Part shown: one piece after another, positions 9,056 to 21,756 of the stretch
Numbering within the stretch: the stretch's first letter is position 1
How the letters are laid out: every line of letters begins with the position of its first letter
Assembly (NCBI RefSeq): GCF_017654505.1
Contig: NC_054548.1
Coordinates: 35,891,570-35,955,569, forward strand
Direction: 5' to 3'
DNA from: Polyodon spathula
Taxonomy: Eukaryota; Chordata; Actinopteri; Acipenseriformes; Polyodontidae
Length of the DNA: 64,000 bases
The notes under the pieces: model-generated
Database searches by the model: none
Seen by the model: the letters and a program-made list of their open reading frames with translations, nothing else
Told to the model about the DNA's origin: nothing
Position numbers and translations under genes: made by a program

Positions 9056-12012
9056 AACACAGTAACCCAGCAAACAAAAATACAAGGAAAATATAGAAAT
9101 AGATTAAGGGGTCTTAAGAAAAAATCTGTGTACAGTACATTTCTAATTTTTGTACTTCGTTTGACTTAATATAGTGTGAAAATTGTAGCAGAAAACATAT
9201 AAAGTTTGGTGAATGACTAGGAAATGTAATTTTGTGAACAGGAGAATTGTCTGTTACCTCTCAGTCCCGCTGCCTGTACTCCAGTAGTGAAACTCTGCAG
9301 CACTGATGTGCTTGACAGATATCCCTGCGTATGCTAGACCCTAAACAAACATGATAACTGGACACTTTTAGCTCCCAATGTTAACTGTTAGACTCTAAAG
9401 CAGCTTCCTTTGTTTTTCTTAAATTCAAGTTCTTCGGGGTTAGTGCGATCACCCTTTCAAAAGGTAAAAAAGAGAAACCTGTCATTTTTTTTTTTTTTTT
9501 TTTTTTTTTGAGGGGTGAGGTGGGGTTTGTATATTTACACATTTTATACTGTATGTTTAATATTTAACTCCTTCACTATCAATACTGTCACTGCTTTAGA
9601 GTAAGCCCTTTCACATAATCTGTCTAGCTTGCAATTAAAATAATATTCTACAAATTATTTTGTTTGCTGTTGCAAAGGCAGATTCTGTATCCGGTATGTG
9701 GCAGAGACAAGGCAGAAGGGGGCACCAATGACACCACGGAGCATTGTGGTGAGGGTATAGAGTGTCAATGGGGGGTGTCCTCCTCCCTCCCTCCCTCCCT
9801 GGCACATTTTTTAATGGTTTAAGCATGTGCTAGACTAGTAGTGGTCTGCTTGTAGTGTCTGACAAAGTACTCCATTAGTGCAGTGAAGGAGCTTTATTTC
9901 AGCACTGCTCACAGCAAGGCAAGATCAACAAGAAGAAAAAATTGAATTTAGGGCGATTAAGTCCCCTGCAATACAAAACTGATTGATTAACAATAACTGA
10001 TTTGCTAAGAAAATCTATTAAATACTCTGGTGCAAATTATTCTCTTTCATGCACTTAAATATACTCTTACTGTTTTAAATCACACGTGTTATACAGAGTT
10101 GTGTGCAAAACCTTGGGACCACCCCACTAAAAATTTCCTCTGGAAGCTGATAACAAACTGAATTGTAAGCAAAATCTGAATTCTAAAAAAGTTGAGTGCA
10201 CAGATAGCTGAACTATGAAAGAATGCAGTAACTATCTATATATAATTAACAATAGTTTAAATATGGTATTTAGAGATTATTCTATTCAATTTGTTATTGT
10301 TTGACACTAAAGCTATTCATAAATAAGTTAGTATTCCTCAATTCAGTTGCATATTATTACTCTCTTGATGCATAATGGATAACTTGACATATTATTATTA
10401 TTATTATTATTTATTTAGCCTATGCCTTTATCCAAGGCGACCCATCTATTTATTGATTATATTTATTTTGCTTCAGTCTCAAATAACTCAAGATATTTAA
10501 ATACATAGACAATAACAGTTTTAATGTTGGATTTATACATGAAGGCTTAGGCTACTTGAATATGAAAAAGAAAACAAAAAAAGATTTATAATGTATAAAG
10601 AGCAAGTAGATGAAGCTGATTCTGAACGAAAAAAAGTGGATACTGTGTTAACAGTAAAATAGTAGCAAAAGAAAAAAAAAAAACACTGTAGTTTAATAAT
10701 ACAAGTGTTTGATTTGCATCAAATAAAAATTGAGAGCCCTATCCCAACCTTACAAAAGACTCCAGTACCGGTTGGTGTCAAATGTATACTTGCCAACATT
10801 TGGAAACTGTTCAGCGGGATGCTCGTCCCCTGGGAGGGGTCATACTCATTATCGTATAATAGTAGGGTGGTCACAATAAAAATTACAAAAACAACTTTTG
10901 TAATTAGTTTTATTCTAACTTAAACATATATAAAATAAAAACATACCAAAAAAGGCTTTTTTGCCTACCAAATTTAGCTTCTCTTTCTGACAGCGGCCAT
11001 CTTAGATTTTTTTTCTAAACCCTGCCTACTTCAACTTTCTTTATTAAAATTCGTAATGCATTTAGAAATAATAACATTTAAAATTAGAAATTTAGAAATA
11101 ATAACATTTAAAAGAAAACAAATATAATCCTAGTTAAACGACTGTGTTAAACTGGAGTATTGATGTTTTATACGTTTAAACTGTCATCTTAAAACCAACG
11201 CTTCCTAATATGGTGAGAGGATGCAGAGGGGCGGCACCGACGCAACTGCACTCAGTGCACTAAGTCTAACTGACAAAAATGTAGCTTGGTCATTTTTAAA
11301 GTCACGTGAGCTCTTAAACAAATACATCGAAACCAAACTATTAATGGCTTTTAAAAAAGAGAATATATTTTTAGTAAAATAAAAAAATATACCGTGAGTA
11401 CCTGTTTTTAAAATGATACTTTTTTAACATGAGCTATCATCACTGCGCTTTTAGCTGATGAGGTGTTTTGAGCTCAACATAGGAGAGACAACAAACAAAA
11501 TCAAAAGTAAATTGCACATGATATGTATTCATTACTTCATATATTATACTAAAATGTGTGTTTTCAAATCTGAATTAATATTTGTATTCCATTTCTACCA
11601 GTTTCAAAATGCTTGAGATGGTGATATTTTCTGAAAAGGTAGTTTTTAAAGGGAAATAAAGACAAGATATAGTTAAGTATGTGTATTGTGATTCATATTT
11701 AATTTGAAAGGAGTATTTAAGATTATAAAAAGTGCAGACAGATTGTGCTTTACTGACTCGTATTCAGTTTTACAGTGAGTTGTAAATGGCAAAGTTGACA
11801 TAGTCATAATGAAGTATTCTTACCTTGGTATGAGTTAGTGATCAGTAGATGTGTCAGCCGCACAAAGACGTCCTTGCTATGCATCGGGACGTGAGACATT
11901 TGTTAGGAAATCGGGACTATAGAGACTATCTCGTCTTTCGTAATAATAAATCAAAAACAATATTTATAACAATTTGTGAATTTAACTTCAAAAACAGTAT
12001 TATTCCATTTCT

Positions 12013-12050
<38 letters not shown>

Positions 12051-12830
12051 TGAACCCAGTGTAACAAACCTATTGTTGAACACCAATGTGGAATATGCTG
12101 AGTTACAGATTACTGCATCAAGACAATATCACAAAAACGCAAAAAAACAAAACAAACAAACAAAAAAAAAACCTTTGGTGATTTGTTGTAAAATACTGGC
12201 TTATGGTATTAATGTAAAGTATGGACATCTTTTTACACCAACTAAGGTACAGACATATCATATTCTGACATTCACACGAACAGGGAGTAGCAAATTAAAA
12301 TGTTGTTATTTTGGATATAATTAGCTTTTATTATGAGAGAACACATATTTTAAAAAATGGAATTCAATAAATTAAGTTTTCATAACGAAGATAAACTTGA
12401 ACAAATGTTACAGTGCCTAATGGTATCAAGTATTGGAGTCTGACCCAGATTTACTTTGAAAGTTTGGAACCCTGTCTCTTCAAACTCCCTTCCTCAGATC
12501 TCACTCTCCCATTCGTCATTTGCTGTCATTTGACATAACAAGGGATCAGCTGATATACATAACTCACCCAATATCTCATAACAAAAGGAATATGTTTTTT
12601 TGGGGTACAATAATACGAAAATAATCATAATATTTTTAAATAAAAGTAGCCGGTGCAAATATCGTTTCCGAAGGTGGATTGTGCTGGTTGTCGGCTTATT
12701 TTGAAAACCTTGTAGTTTATGTCTTAGATGGGCTGTACAATGTGTCAATTATTCAGGGTTGGGACTTGCCAGTTTTAAGTGAGGAGGTTCGACTTATCCA
12801 GCCCCCCAAGTAATCTGAGCCCTGTATATA
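9056..12830. other. Non-coding DNA, mostly unassigned
   Basis: No coding gene was seen. Simple sequence includes a T tract at 9486-9509, a (CCCT)n run near 9779-9800, an (ATT)n run near 10390-10412 and a long T tract at 12016-12049. A short inverted-SINE tail sits near 10413-10440. A stretch at 10096-10130 (CAGAGTTGTGTGCAAAACC) resembles a Tc1-type end but has no partner. Confidence 0.5.
10393..10440 (-). mobile_element. SINE tail remnant
   Basis: TTTATCCAAGGCGACCCAT preceded by an ATT run matches the 3' tail of the same SINE family, in minus orientation. Only the tail remains. Confidence 0.45.
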
Positions 12831-13030
12831 TGGTAACAAAAATAATAATGACTTCAGTCGATTTCAGGTTCAAACTCGATCTTTATTTATTACAATAATA
12901 AATGATCAAAGACAATTTAAAAAGGGTAACTAACAATTTAACAGGTCGCTGTGGACCACAGCCTACGCAGCTAAAACAAAACAATAACAAAAAGAAATCT
13001 CAGGGTAGAATTATTCTGTTTATTACTTCC
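12831..13030 (-). repeat. Gypsy copy 2, left (3') LTR, truncated
   Basis: About 200 bp align well with the part of the right LTR next to the internal region (16718-16910). The remaining half of the LTR is absent and replaced by integrase sequence. Confidence 0.85.
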
Positions 13031-13230
13031 GGGTGGTACATCGCCTGCAGTGGTCCTCCACATCGTGTTGACACCGACCCTAGCAGAAACTCTGCTGCAG
13101 CCAGCGCAAAGTCTTAATCACCCCAAAATGGCTGAATCCCAGGGCTCCATGGTGTGCCAGTAGTACTGATTCTTGGAGGTTCTTGGGTACCACTACCTGC
13201 CACTGGTCTTCTCCTGTGGCTTGCACTCAC
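13031..13230 (-). pseudogene. Gypsy copy 2 integrase N-terminal remnant
   Basis: The minus strand reads QWQVVVPKNLQESVLLAHHG, then GFSHFGVIKTLRWLQQSF and a stop. This is the H2C2 zinc-binding start of a Gypsy integrase. The remainder of integrase is deleted at the junction with the truncated LTR. Confidence 0.7.
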
Positions 13231-13559
13231 AGTCCTTTCCACTGCGACCATAGCCCCTTAGTCGTGGACGACTGGGCTAGCATCGTATTCCACTCGGGCA
13301 TTTGATGGAGTTGGAACCACCCAAACACTGGTCGAAGGTCGGGGTCCTCTGCCTGGGACAGCCTCCAGTCTTCCAGACCCACGGTGGTCAATTCCTCCTC
13401 TTCCATCAGCCCAGTCGCCTCCCCCTCCTTGATATCCTGTCTCAGGTTTTGTTTTCAGCCCTCCTCTTCGCATGGCCAGCGGGACAAGGCATCCACATTG
13501 AAATGGCGAGTCTCAGCCCAGTGTTCAATGATAAAATTGAAGGCCTGAAGTTGCTCGAG

Positions 13560-14500
13560 TCAGCAGGCGGTCTGTCCCTCCCGTTCCTTGAAGGTGAGTA
13601 GCCACTGTAGTGCTGCATGATCCGTCCTGATCCTGGACAGGAGGCCACAGAAGTAGTGACAGAAGTGGCTGGCCGATGCGACCACAGCTAGCAGATGGGT
13701 GTCAGGGGGTGCCAGGATGGGTGACTGTGTAAGGGCGGTCTTTAATGTGTGGAAGGCCTCTCCTTGAGCCAGTGTCCAGTCGAAAACCACCCCCTTCTTC
13801 AGGACAGCGGTCACCTTAAATGGTTCGGTGCTAATGCCCTCCTCTCCCACCTTATGGCCAAGGAAGATCACCTCCTGCTGAAGGAACCAACATTTATCTG
13901 GGTGCATCTTCAGCCCTGCGGCTGTCACCTTCTGTCAGACCTTGCTCAGTGAGTTGAGGGCAGCCTGGAAAGTGGCTCCATGGACCAGCAAGTCGTCCAG
14001 GTAGAGCAGGCACTCCTGCGGTGGTACATCAACCAGGACCCTCTGCATAAGGCTCTTGAGTGGCAGGGGTGTTGCACAGCCCGAAAGGCATGACTCTAAA
14101 CTGACAGAGCCCCCTGTTGGTGGAAAAGGCTGTCTTTGGTTGAGTGTTGGTTGCCAGGGCTACCTGATAGTAGCCACTCCACAGGTCAGAGGAGAACCAG
14201 GAGGAACCTGCCACAAGGTCCAGCGACTCGTCAATACGGGGAAGTGGGTATGAGTTTTTTCTTGTTACGTCATTCAGGCGGCAATAGTCCACATAAAGTC
14301 ACCATGTGCTGTCATTCTTCGGAACCATCACCACTGGTACCATCCAGGGGCTGTCCGACGGTTCAATCAGTCCCGCCTCTCTCATATCTTTCAACAGTCT
14401 TTCGGCGGCGTCGTGTCGGGCTAGTGGTAACCGACGAGGCCTCAGTTTAACAGGGGCTGCTCCCCCCGTGTTGATTGTGTGCTGGACCAGGTGGGTGTGT
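13560..14500 (-). pseudogene. Gypsy copy 2 reverse transcriptase and RNase H remnant
   Basis: On the minus strand, 14292-14029 reads MDYCRLNDVTRKNSYPLPRI, then FSSDLWSGYYQVAL and FRVMPFGLCNTPAT, the palm and fingers of a Gypsy reverse transcriptase. After a frame change, 13928-13560 continues GLKMHPDKCWFLQQEVIFLG, then LGHKVGEEGI, an ALTQSPILAPPD connection and the RNase H start. The YLDD motif region lies near 14010-13985. Breaks of frame show that it is inactive. Confidence 0.88.
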
Positions 14501-14812
14501 CCTGTCTCTTCTGTGCTGTTCCTGTACTACAACAACAGTTCCAGCAGCTGGGTCTCCTGCTCCAGGCGAAGACCCTCGCTGTTGCGATGCCAAATAGCTG
14601 TCACTGCAGTTAGAGGCACTTTTGGCTGTTTGGCAGCTATGGTGGCCTATTCTGAAGCCACAAACTGTTATTTGGGGTTTCTTTCTGGTGTGGTCCCTGT
14701 GTTGGTCTCCTGGGATGGGGTGATGTAGTCCAGTCGGTTTGGAGTGATCGAGTGAGGGGACTCGGCTCCCCTTTACCTCTCTGCCCTGTTGCTGGATCTC
14801 TTCTGGGGTCCA

Positions 14813-15531
14813 CTATCGGGAGTGCGGGCAACCCCTCAGCTGTAGGGCTCCGGTTGCCAGGTCTAGGTGCCCCCCAGTGCTATGGAGGAAATCCAACCCC
14901 AGTATACAGGGGCCCTGTACAGTGGCTACCCACATCGGATGATGAAAGAACTTGTCCCCAAGCTGAATGGACAAGAGAGCCTTTCCCTTCATGGGGGCAA
15001 TCTCTCCAGTCACTGTCCTCAGGTGTACTGCTGTAGGCTTCAGGCAGAGCATCGCTGGAACCACATCAGGGCGCACCACGGAGACGATTGACCCCGTGTT
15101 CACTAGCGCTAGACAGGGGACCCCTTCGATCTGCACAGGGACGTGGCAGAAATCGGCCAGTGACGTCCTTCCAATGATGACCAGCCAGGGGTGGTGATTG
15201 ACAAGCTGTGGCGTAATGTGGTTCGTAGATGGGGTGGTCGACTGAGTGGGGGGGTAGGGTAGGCAAGCAGACTTGTCAGATTGAGAAACGCCGGAGCGGC
15301 AGGGTTGATGGATGTGGACCCAGTTGGGTTGCGGGTGATAGGGGCGTTACTGGGGAAACAGGGCTGGCCCCGTGGTGTCCCCTTTATGCGGGCCCTGTGC
15401 CGTTTCCAGGGGTCGAGATGCTGGATGTGTCCACTCTGTCCACAGTTCCAGCAAAGCCTGGGTTTGAAGCGTTGGGGCTTGATGTGATTCATGGTCAGGG
15501 CACGTACAAGGGCAACCAAATCAGCAGTCAC
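14813..15531 (-). pseudogene. Gypsy copy 2 zinc knuckle and protease remnant
   Basis: The minus strand carries CWNCGQSGHIQHLDP near 15450-15410, a CCHC zinc knuckle in which the last Cys is not present. A retropepsin-like segment follows at 15136-14813: LVNTGSIVSVV in place of the usual D-T/S-G catalytic triad, then IQLGDKFFHHPMWVA and CILGLDFL. The catalytic Asp appears changed to Asn. It lies between gag and reverse transcriptase, as expected. Confidence 0.8.
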
Positions 15532-15632
15532 CAGTGCAGGGGGTTTGGGGTCGCTGCTGCCTCTTCTTCCGCAGTCACTTACCGCACCCTGACCTGAGGT
15601 TTGTCAGCATCTTCCTCTTCTGCTATCTTCTC

Positions 15633-16466
15633 CTACTCCCAGGCCATACGCAATGCGGCCTGTAGGGTCTGCGGCCTCTGTAGCCTTAAGTAGCTCTGAA
15701 GATGGTCCGGTCCGAGAGCCTCCACAAACTGGTAGCGGGCATTATCCTTCTGTACACCGGGGGTTGCAGCTGCATAAGCCCGCCGGCTCTCCCTCTCCAC
15801 ATCAGAGGCCCGCTTTTCTCCGGGTTGCCGTGACTGCCGACAGAAGTCTAAAATGAGATCACCTGGGTCTAATAGGTCACCGTAGCGGCAGTCAAGCGCC
15901 TCTGTGAGACCTGAGTAACTCTCGTGTTGTACAGATGGGAGGTTCAGGAGTACCAGTTGCGTGTCCCCCTTAAGCGCTGCTGCTAATCGCAGGACATGTT
16001 CCTCTTCGCCCCAGTGTTGGAGTCCGGCCATCAATTCCACCTGGGCCTTAAAGGCCTCCCAGCTCCCAGTCCCATCAAAACCCTGTGTTTTTATGTGCTG
16101 ACCGGACCCCCCTAACCTCCGATTAGCATAACGATGCCCATCTCGGGGCTCTGGCCTTACAGTTCCTCGGTTAAAACATTCCCCAAGCCATTGGACTATG
16201 GCTTGATAATCTGAGTGCGGTCCTGGTTCCAGCTCTAGCAGCCTTTACAATGCTTCCCCTTTCACGTTAGTAATTAAATGTTTTTCTTTCTCTTTATTGT
16301 CCCAGCCAGCTAGCCTGGCTAGACCATTACAATAATGCAAATAATCTTTCCAATCAGCCCTACCATCAAGCCTATGCAGTGAGTCTGCATGGGCGCCGCC
16401 ATTTTGTTTGTTATTGTTTTGGTTGTTAACCGTCTTTTCTTTGAGCCTGCAGCTTCTCATCGGCAT
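15633..16466 (-). pseudogene. Gypsy copy 2 gag remnant
   Basis: An ATG at 16466 starts a Gag-like N-terminus with MPMRSCRLKEKTVN, then RADWKDYLHYCNGLARLAGW. A later frame at 16040-15633 has MELMAGLQHWGEEEHVLRLA, ALKGDTQLVLLNLP and ESYSGLTEALDCRYG, which resembles the retrotransposon Gag capsid domain (LRGxA..L, Y..L...L..RF). The two parts are in different frames. Confidence 0.75.
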
Positions 16467-16700
16467 CTTAGCTCTGTTGTCTTCCCGCCCTCTGTGACAT
16501 CATCGTGAGCAGCCTCTCTTTCTCCCTCACGGCCCGCTCTCGCACTCTCTCTCCCTGCATTTCTTTTCTCTCTGGTCCACTGTCTTTCTCCTCGCCCAGC
16601 TCTCACCTGGTACCTCGCCCCGTTTTCGGAGTGGTGTCTCCTCTAGCCCTCTTCAGATCCATACTATGAGCGTGTCGAGTTCATCTCGCTCCATAATATA

Positions 16701-16717
16701 GCACTTCTGATCACCAA
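16701..16717 (-). other. Primer-binding site of Gypsy copy 2
   Basis: Directly after the LTR end (GGTACA on the minus strand) comes TTGGTGATCAGAAGTGC. This position is where a tRNA 3' end primes minus-strand DNA synthesis. The priming tRNA was not identified. Confidence 0.6.
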
Positions 16718-17112
16718 TGTACCAAAAATAATAATGACTTCAGTTGATTTCTGGTCCAAACTCAATCTTTATTTATTACAATAATAAATGATCAAAGACA
16801 ATTTAACAAGGTTAACTAACAATTTAGCTGTGGGCCAGGACCTACGCCACCTAAACAAAACAATAACAAAAATAAATCTCAGGGTAGAACTATTCTGTTA
16901 TTACACGTTTCTCTCTCTGCTTCCAACAACAACAAAAACTCTCCCTGTCACTGGTCTGCAGCACCAGCCAGTCCCTCCTCATCCAACTCCACGACCAATC
17001 ACCAACAGTTCCTGCAGTCCTTGCCTGTCGCCAATAGCCTGCTGGACCGATGTGAAACACAGCCCCTCCATCCCAAGGGCTCCTGTACTTTACAGACCCC
17101 ACATACGTTACA
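16718..17112 (-). repeat. Gypsy copy 2, right (5') LTR, about 395 bp
   Basis: Read on the minus strand it begins TGTAACGTATGTGGGG and ends TTTTTGGTACA, the TG...CA ends expected of an LTR. Its internal half matches the left LTR. Confidence 0.85.
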
Positions 17113-17425
17113 ATATTAAGGCAGGACTGTAGTCCTGCCATAGTTAAGGTTGCAAAGTTGTTTTTTTTTCCATTTTAAGCCCCTATATTGTGCAGCTCTA
17201 AAAGCGGGGTTAAGTTCAATATGCCTGCCATTTTGGGTTTCAGTTCTGATTGATAGGCTGAATTTTTCCTACAAGTTTTGTGTTTTTCTGTCTGGTACAG
17301 AGTAAGTAAATAAATAATAAAAACCATCTCAGTCAGTCATAGTATGTGAACGAGTATTTAAAACATACATGTACACTTAGGTTGAGAGCAGCTAGAAATA
17401 ATGATGAAATATTATTGAGCCATCA

Positions 17426-18385
17426 GCTCAGTTGTGAAATCCAAAAAAGCAGTTTCGCTCTGCTACCAGGCACACAAATTCACCACATTTCTCACAACAC
17501 ACTTTTGTCAGCTTTTGGCAAACTCCATATTTGCATCTTCCTCTTTTCTCATGGAAGATTGTCCAGTGATCGAGCTTGCTTTTCCTGCAATCTTCATTGG
17601 CTACGACTCCTTTTGCTGGGTACTTCAAGCTTGGCACTTGGTCTGTTTTTCACTTTGCCTTTCCAGCACGAGGATTGGGCAATGCCAGTCTTAAAGGTGA
17701 AAAGAGACATCTGTTACTTTTGGCTGACACCACAGTCATCATTGGCACAGCGGTACATGAGCCATGCCACCACAGAGCACAAGTCCATCATGTGGAAAAA
17801 TATCTGCATATAGTGCTTCTTGGAATGTACTTTAGTGCAGTACAGGGCAAGAAGGGAATCCAGCAAGTCCACCCCTCCCATGAACTTGTTGTAGACCCTA
17901 ACAACAGATGAACATTTCACTTCCACCTGCTGCTTTGTCTTCTTGACCCACTTTTTGATATTGGTGCTGGGATGTGCCCCTATAAAGCTGCTGAGCAGGT
18001 GGACAGACCTGTTGTCCTGCCATTTCAACAGCTTGAGTTCACGCTGACCTGCAGCCGCAGTCTTCTCGATGAACGGTCCCCGCCCCATCCTCTTCATTCC
18101 CAAATCTGTGGGCATTCTATTGTTTGGGACATATTCAGCTGAACTGTATCCAAACTATGGATGCCCATTCTTCAGGGGTGCTAACACTAACTTCAGGAGG
18201 GCGTTGGCCTCTCCACTCTGGTATTGCATGTGCACAGTTTTTGTTGGTTTTCTACTGTAATTGTTCTGTCTTGCATTGTGATCTGTGTCTCTGTTTCTGT
18301 CTCCTGGGTCATGTGACTGAGAGGTGTCTTCAGTTTCACTGCCATCAGAAGTACTGTCTGCACTAACATTAGATCCTGTAAAAAG
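17426..18385 (-). pseudogene. piggyBac-type transposase remnant
   Basis: On the minus strand, 18115-17714 reads KLLKWQDNRSVHLLSSF, then VVRVYNKFMGGVDLLDSLL and KKHYMQIFFHMMDLCSVVAW, the C-terminal part of the piggyBac DDE domain (MGGVD is its hallmark). A second frame at 17637-17428 gives the Cys-rich tail, RCKYGVCQ then CEKCGEFVCL. Upstream, 18365-18130 encodes an acidic, Ser/Thr-rich peptide like a transposase N-terminus, preceded by a possible splice acceptor (TTTTTACAG). The middle of the catalytic domain is missing. No terminal repeats were found. Confidence 0.75.
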
Positions 18386-20418
18386 GTAAATAAGTCATAA
18401 GGTACATTAATGGTGATGATAATAATAGTAATTGTGATAATAATGCTAATAATAATGATTCTGGCATGGAAGCCTAATATACACCCTCCCGGACCTGAAT
18501 GGGTGGTGTACTAAGGTAAAGATAGATTGTGTGTGTAAAAAATCTGTGTGAAAAGTTATTGCTATTATATATAGTTGTTGTAGTAGTAATTACAATAGAC
18601 ACTTACTATTTATAGTGTGCATTTTCTTTCACCTCAATACTAAACCTAACAAAATGACAGCACTGTGGTACCTCACATGATGTCTCTCTAAGCACGTTAG
18701 AGTCTTATCAGAGCTATTTTCTTCACCTTTCTCCTCACTGCTATTGGGTGGAATGCAAGTTTTGTGCTGTTTTCCTCCATAAAACACAGAAGGTGCAATC
18801 TCTCGAGATACATTAATATATTTACACATATCTTCAAAGATTCAGTAGGTATCATATATATTATTCATACAATCAAAAACCTAGACTTACACATGTTATT
18901 AAAAAAACATCACCAACACTGGCTATATTATTTTATTTGTAAGAAAGTCTTACCTTTTAGGTTTACATGTCCTTTGGCTCACCACCGGAAGTCAGAGTGA
19001 GTCACAGTGCCATCTTTTGGGTTGGAGGATTAACTCTGATGTGTTTTTTTACTAAATGCAGTTTCTTATGATAGCTTTCATGAAACACAGCCTCTACAAG
19101 CAAGGGTTTTCTTATTGTTATTGTTGTTTTCTTATTCTTATCTCCACAGATACATGCAACAAATAGCTATACACTTTGATGCTCTAGTGTAAATAATATA
19201 GAATGTATAGAATAAAAAAAAATCTCGATTAGCCATCATAAAACAAAAACACGGAAATGCCAAATATACAAAACCATTTGAAACACTGTACTGTACAGTT
19301 ATGCTCGTTTAGCACAAATACTGTAGTCAGGACACAGTATATTTTTATCTGTACTTATTATCAATTAAAAAATAAAACTACTCAGGACTTAGTATTGATA
19401 TTTTCAGAGATGCAGAATTACAGTTAAATGTTCATGCAGTTTTATAGAATTAGTATAGTAAATAATATAGCCAGCTAGGCTACTCTATGGTTTCATTCAC
19501 AAGTTGTAAAAATAAAAGAAATCAATGAAAACTTTATTTAAGTGATCACCAGCAACAGATCACCTGACAACATTTTGAATAAACTTTATAACACAGCAAA
19601 CAGCATGATTACCAACAACATTTAACAAAAAGTAGCTTAACATACAATTAGCTGGCTGTACAAATATGCACTCAAACCCTATTTAAAAAAGAAAATACAG
19701 ATGACAAACCATTCACAAAACAAGGTTACAAACAGCTGCGTGTTAATAAAATATTGAAATTAAATACGGTACTGTATGAAGTTTAATTCCACTTGGATTA
19801 ATCCAAAAGAACCTGAATGAACATGGATGTTTTCTGAGAAAACTACATTACTCATGGAATACTGAGGTAAATGCTTAGCAACACAAACTAATTCTTCATA
19901 AAATCAGGATAAAAACTTATTTTTTTTTTCTTAAGAGATCCATATTCGAATAGCGATGCTTAAATAAGTTTAACATTTGCACTCAATTGTAATGTTTACA
20001 TTACAGGCTGTATTTATGCCTCATGTTCTTAATACTGTATATGTGGTGTGCTCACTAACATGTTTTTTACAGTTAGAAAATTTTGCATACAAAAATAAAG
20101 CAGGTCTCATTACTATATTGCTGTAGTGTATGATTAAGTCATGTGTGTAGGGACAGATTTTTTCATAAAGACTGTAATAAGACAGTTGATACATTTCAGC
20201 AGCTGATCTCACATTTTTATGTCCCTGATCCTGGGTGAAAAACAAAAAAATGTGTTGGGATGCAGTGTTTTACTTAGATCTGTTAGAACAGTCCTGTTTC
20301 ACCTTCATTATACTTGGCTAGTTGCCTTTTTTTGTGTGGTCTCCACTTCATGGGTTGCTGTACAACATATTTCTTCCACATGTGTAGGACTTTAGAAATT
20401 GATACTGTAGTCGATTTA

Positions 20419-20459
<41 letters not shown>

Positions 20460-21006
20460 ATGGAAATTCAGTAACACAGACTTTGTTAAAATAATGGTAA
20501 GGATGTAGTTCAAGTCAGGAAATGGGACGTTAAGGTTGCACGCAACCTTAACTCACCCCTATTATGCCTATGCTTCACATCAGATATGACATCAGCAAGA
20601 CTAATCACATGACAAATGCTCCACCAAGACTGGGTGTGTTTATTGGTATGCAGAATATTGTGCCGTTAGCTGTTCTTAGAAACTTAATATGAAAATAACA
20701 AGACAAAGAAGCACGATAGCTACAGTCCAGCACATAATTTTTTTTTTATAGTGTAATGTTCATCTGGTCAGTCATGGTGGTGCATTTGTTATGTCTTGGT
20801 GGTGGAGTTACTTACTGAAGCCCAGCAAACATATTTTACAAAATACTATGATGCACTACATCAAAATACTAAGCAAACAAAATACTATGAGCAAGTTCAA
20901 AAGATGACTTGCAGCAATGAATTGTTTTGTTTCAACATGATTTAGTTTTTGAGCGTTTGACAACTTACAAAAAAAATGTGAAGACAACCAGGCTTTAGTT
21001 TTAAGT

Positions 21007-21012
<6 letters not shown>
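18386..21012. other. Unassigned AT-rich DNA
   Basis: No gene was recognised. It contains (AAT/GAT)-type runs near 18415-18460, a 37-bp A tract at 20421-20457 and a perfect short palindrome at 20529-20552. Confidence 0.5.
20529..20552. repeat. Perfect short inverted repeat
   Basis: GTTAAGGTTGC and its reverse complement GCAACCTTAAC are separated by 2 bases. No function is known. Confidence 0.9.

Positions 21013-21075
<63 letters not shown>
21013..21075. repeat. (TA)n microsatellite
   Basis: A pure TA array followed by TGTATATGTG. Confidence 0.97.
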
Positions 21076-21079
<4 letters not shown>

Positions 21080-21456
21080 ATATGTGTATTTTTGTGTGAA
21101 ATCCAAGAAAACTAGCAACACTTAGCTACCATTATTTAATATTAATGTGTGGAATAAATTAGCAATACATTAGGATATTTCTGGCTGCTAGCGACACAAC
21201 TTAGTTTACAGGAAAATTGTGAGCTCTGATTGGCTGAATAGCTTATTCCTAAGATAAAATGTCTTCTGCTCTTGTAGCTTTGTAGTATATTTATTTTTTA
21301 TTAGTATTTTTTGGTAAATATCTAGGGAAACGGGGTTGGATGTCTCCAGTAAACACTTATTTGGTTACTAGTTTCTGTATTTTATTCATGCATATTCTAG
21401 TCAGTAGTAAGCACCGAATATGTCCCCCCCAAGCACGAGGCTAAACGGAGTTCCAC

Positions 21457-21466
21457 TGTGTGTGTG

Positions 21467-21549
<83 letters not shown>
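21457..21549. repeat. Compound (TG)n(TA)n microsatellite
   Basis: A TG array at 21457-21507 with one slip is followed directly by a TA array at 21508-21549. Confidence 0.97.
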
Positions 21550-21553
<4 letters not shown>

Positions 21554-21756
21554 CACACACAGTAATCCGTCTTGTATCCATCCATCACACACCAGCCCTT
21601 CAGGAACGTCACCCATGTGTACAACGCTAATGTAAAATGGCTACAGGAAAGCGAAAGCGAGTTGTGCTCACGATTGTTTTTTTTTTTCCTTTTCGGAAAT
21701 CTATGCATTTTGCTACTGTGTAAATTACCTAACACGAATGTAAGTTTATACAGCAC

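Larger units (their letters stand above)
12831..17112 (-). mobile_element. Gypsy-type LTR retrotransposon with internal deletions (copy 2)
   Basis: Two LTR segments flank gag, protease, reverse transcriptase, RNase H and the start of integrase, all on the minus strand in Gypsy order. The LTRs share AATAATAATGACTTCAG, TCTTTATTTATTACAATAAT and AATCTCAGGGTAGAA. The left LTR is cut at about 13030, where integrase sequence begins, so the end of pol and the start of the 3' LTR are deleted. Several frame breaks make it non-autonomous. Confidence 0.9.
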
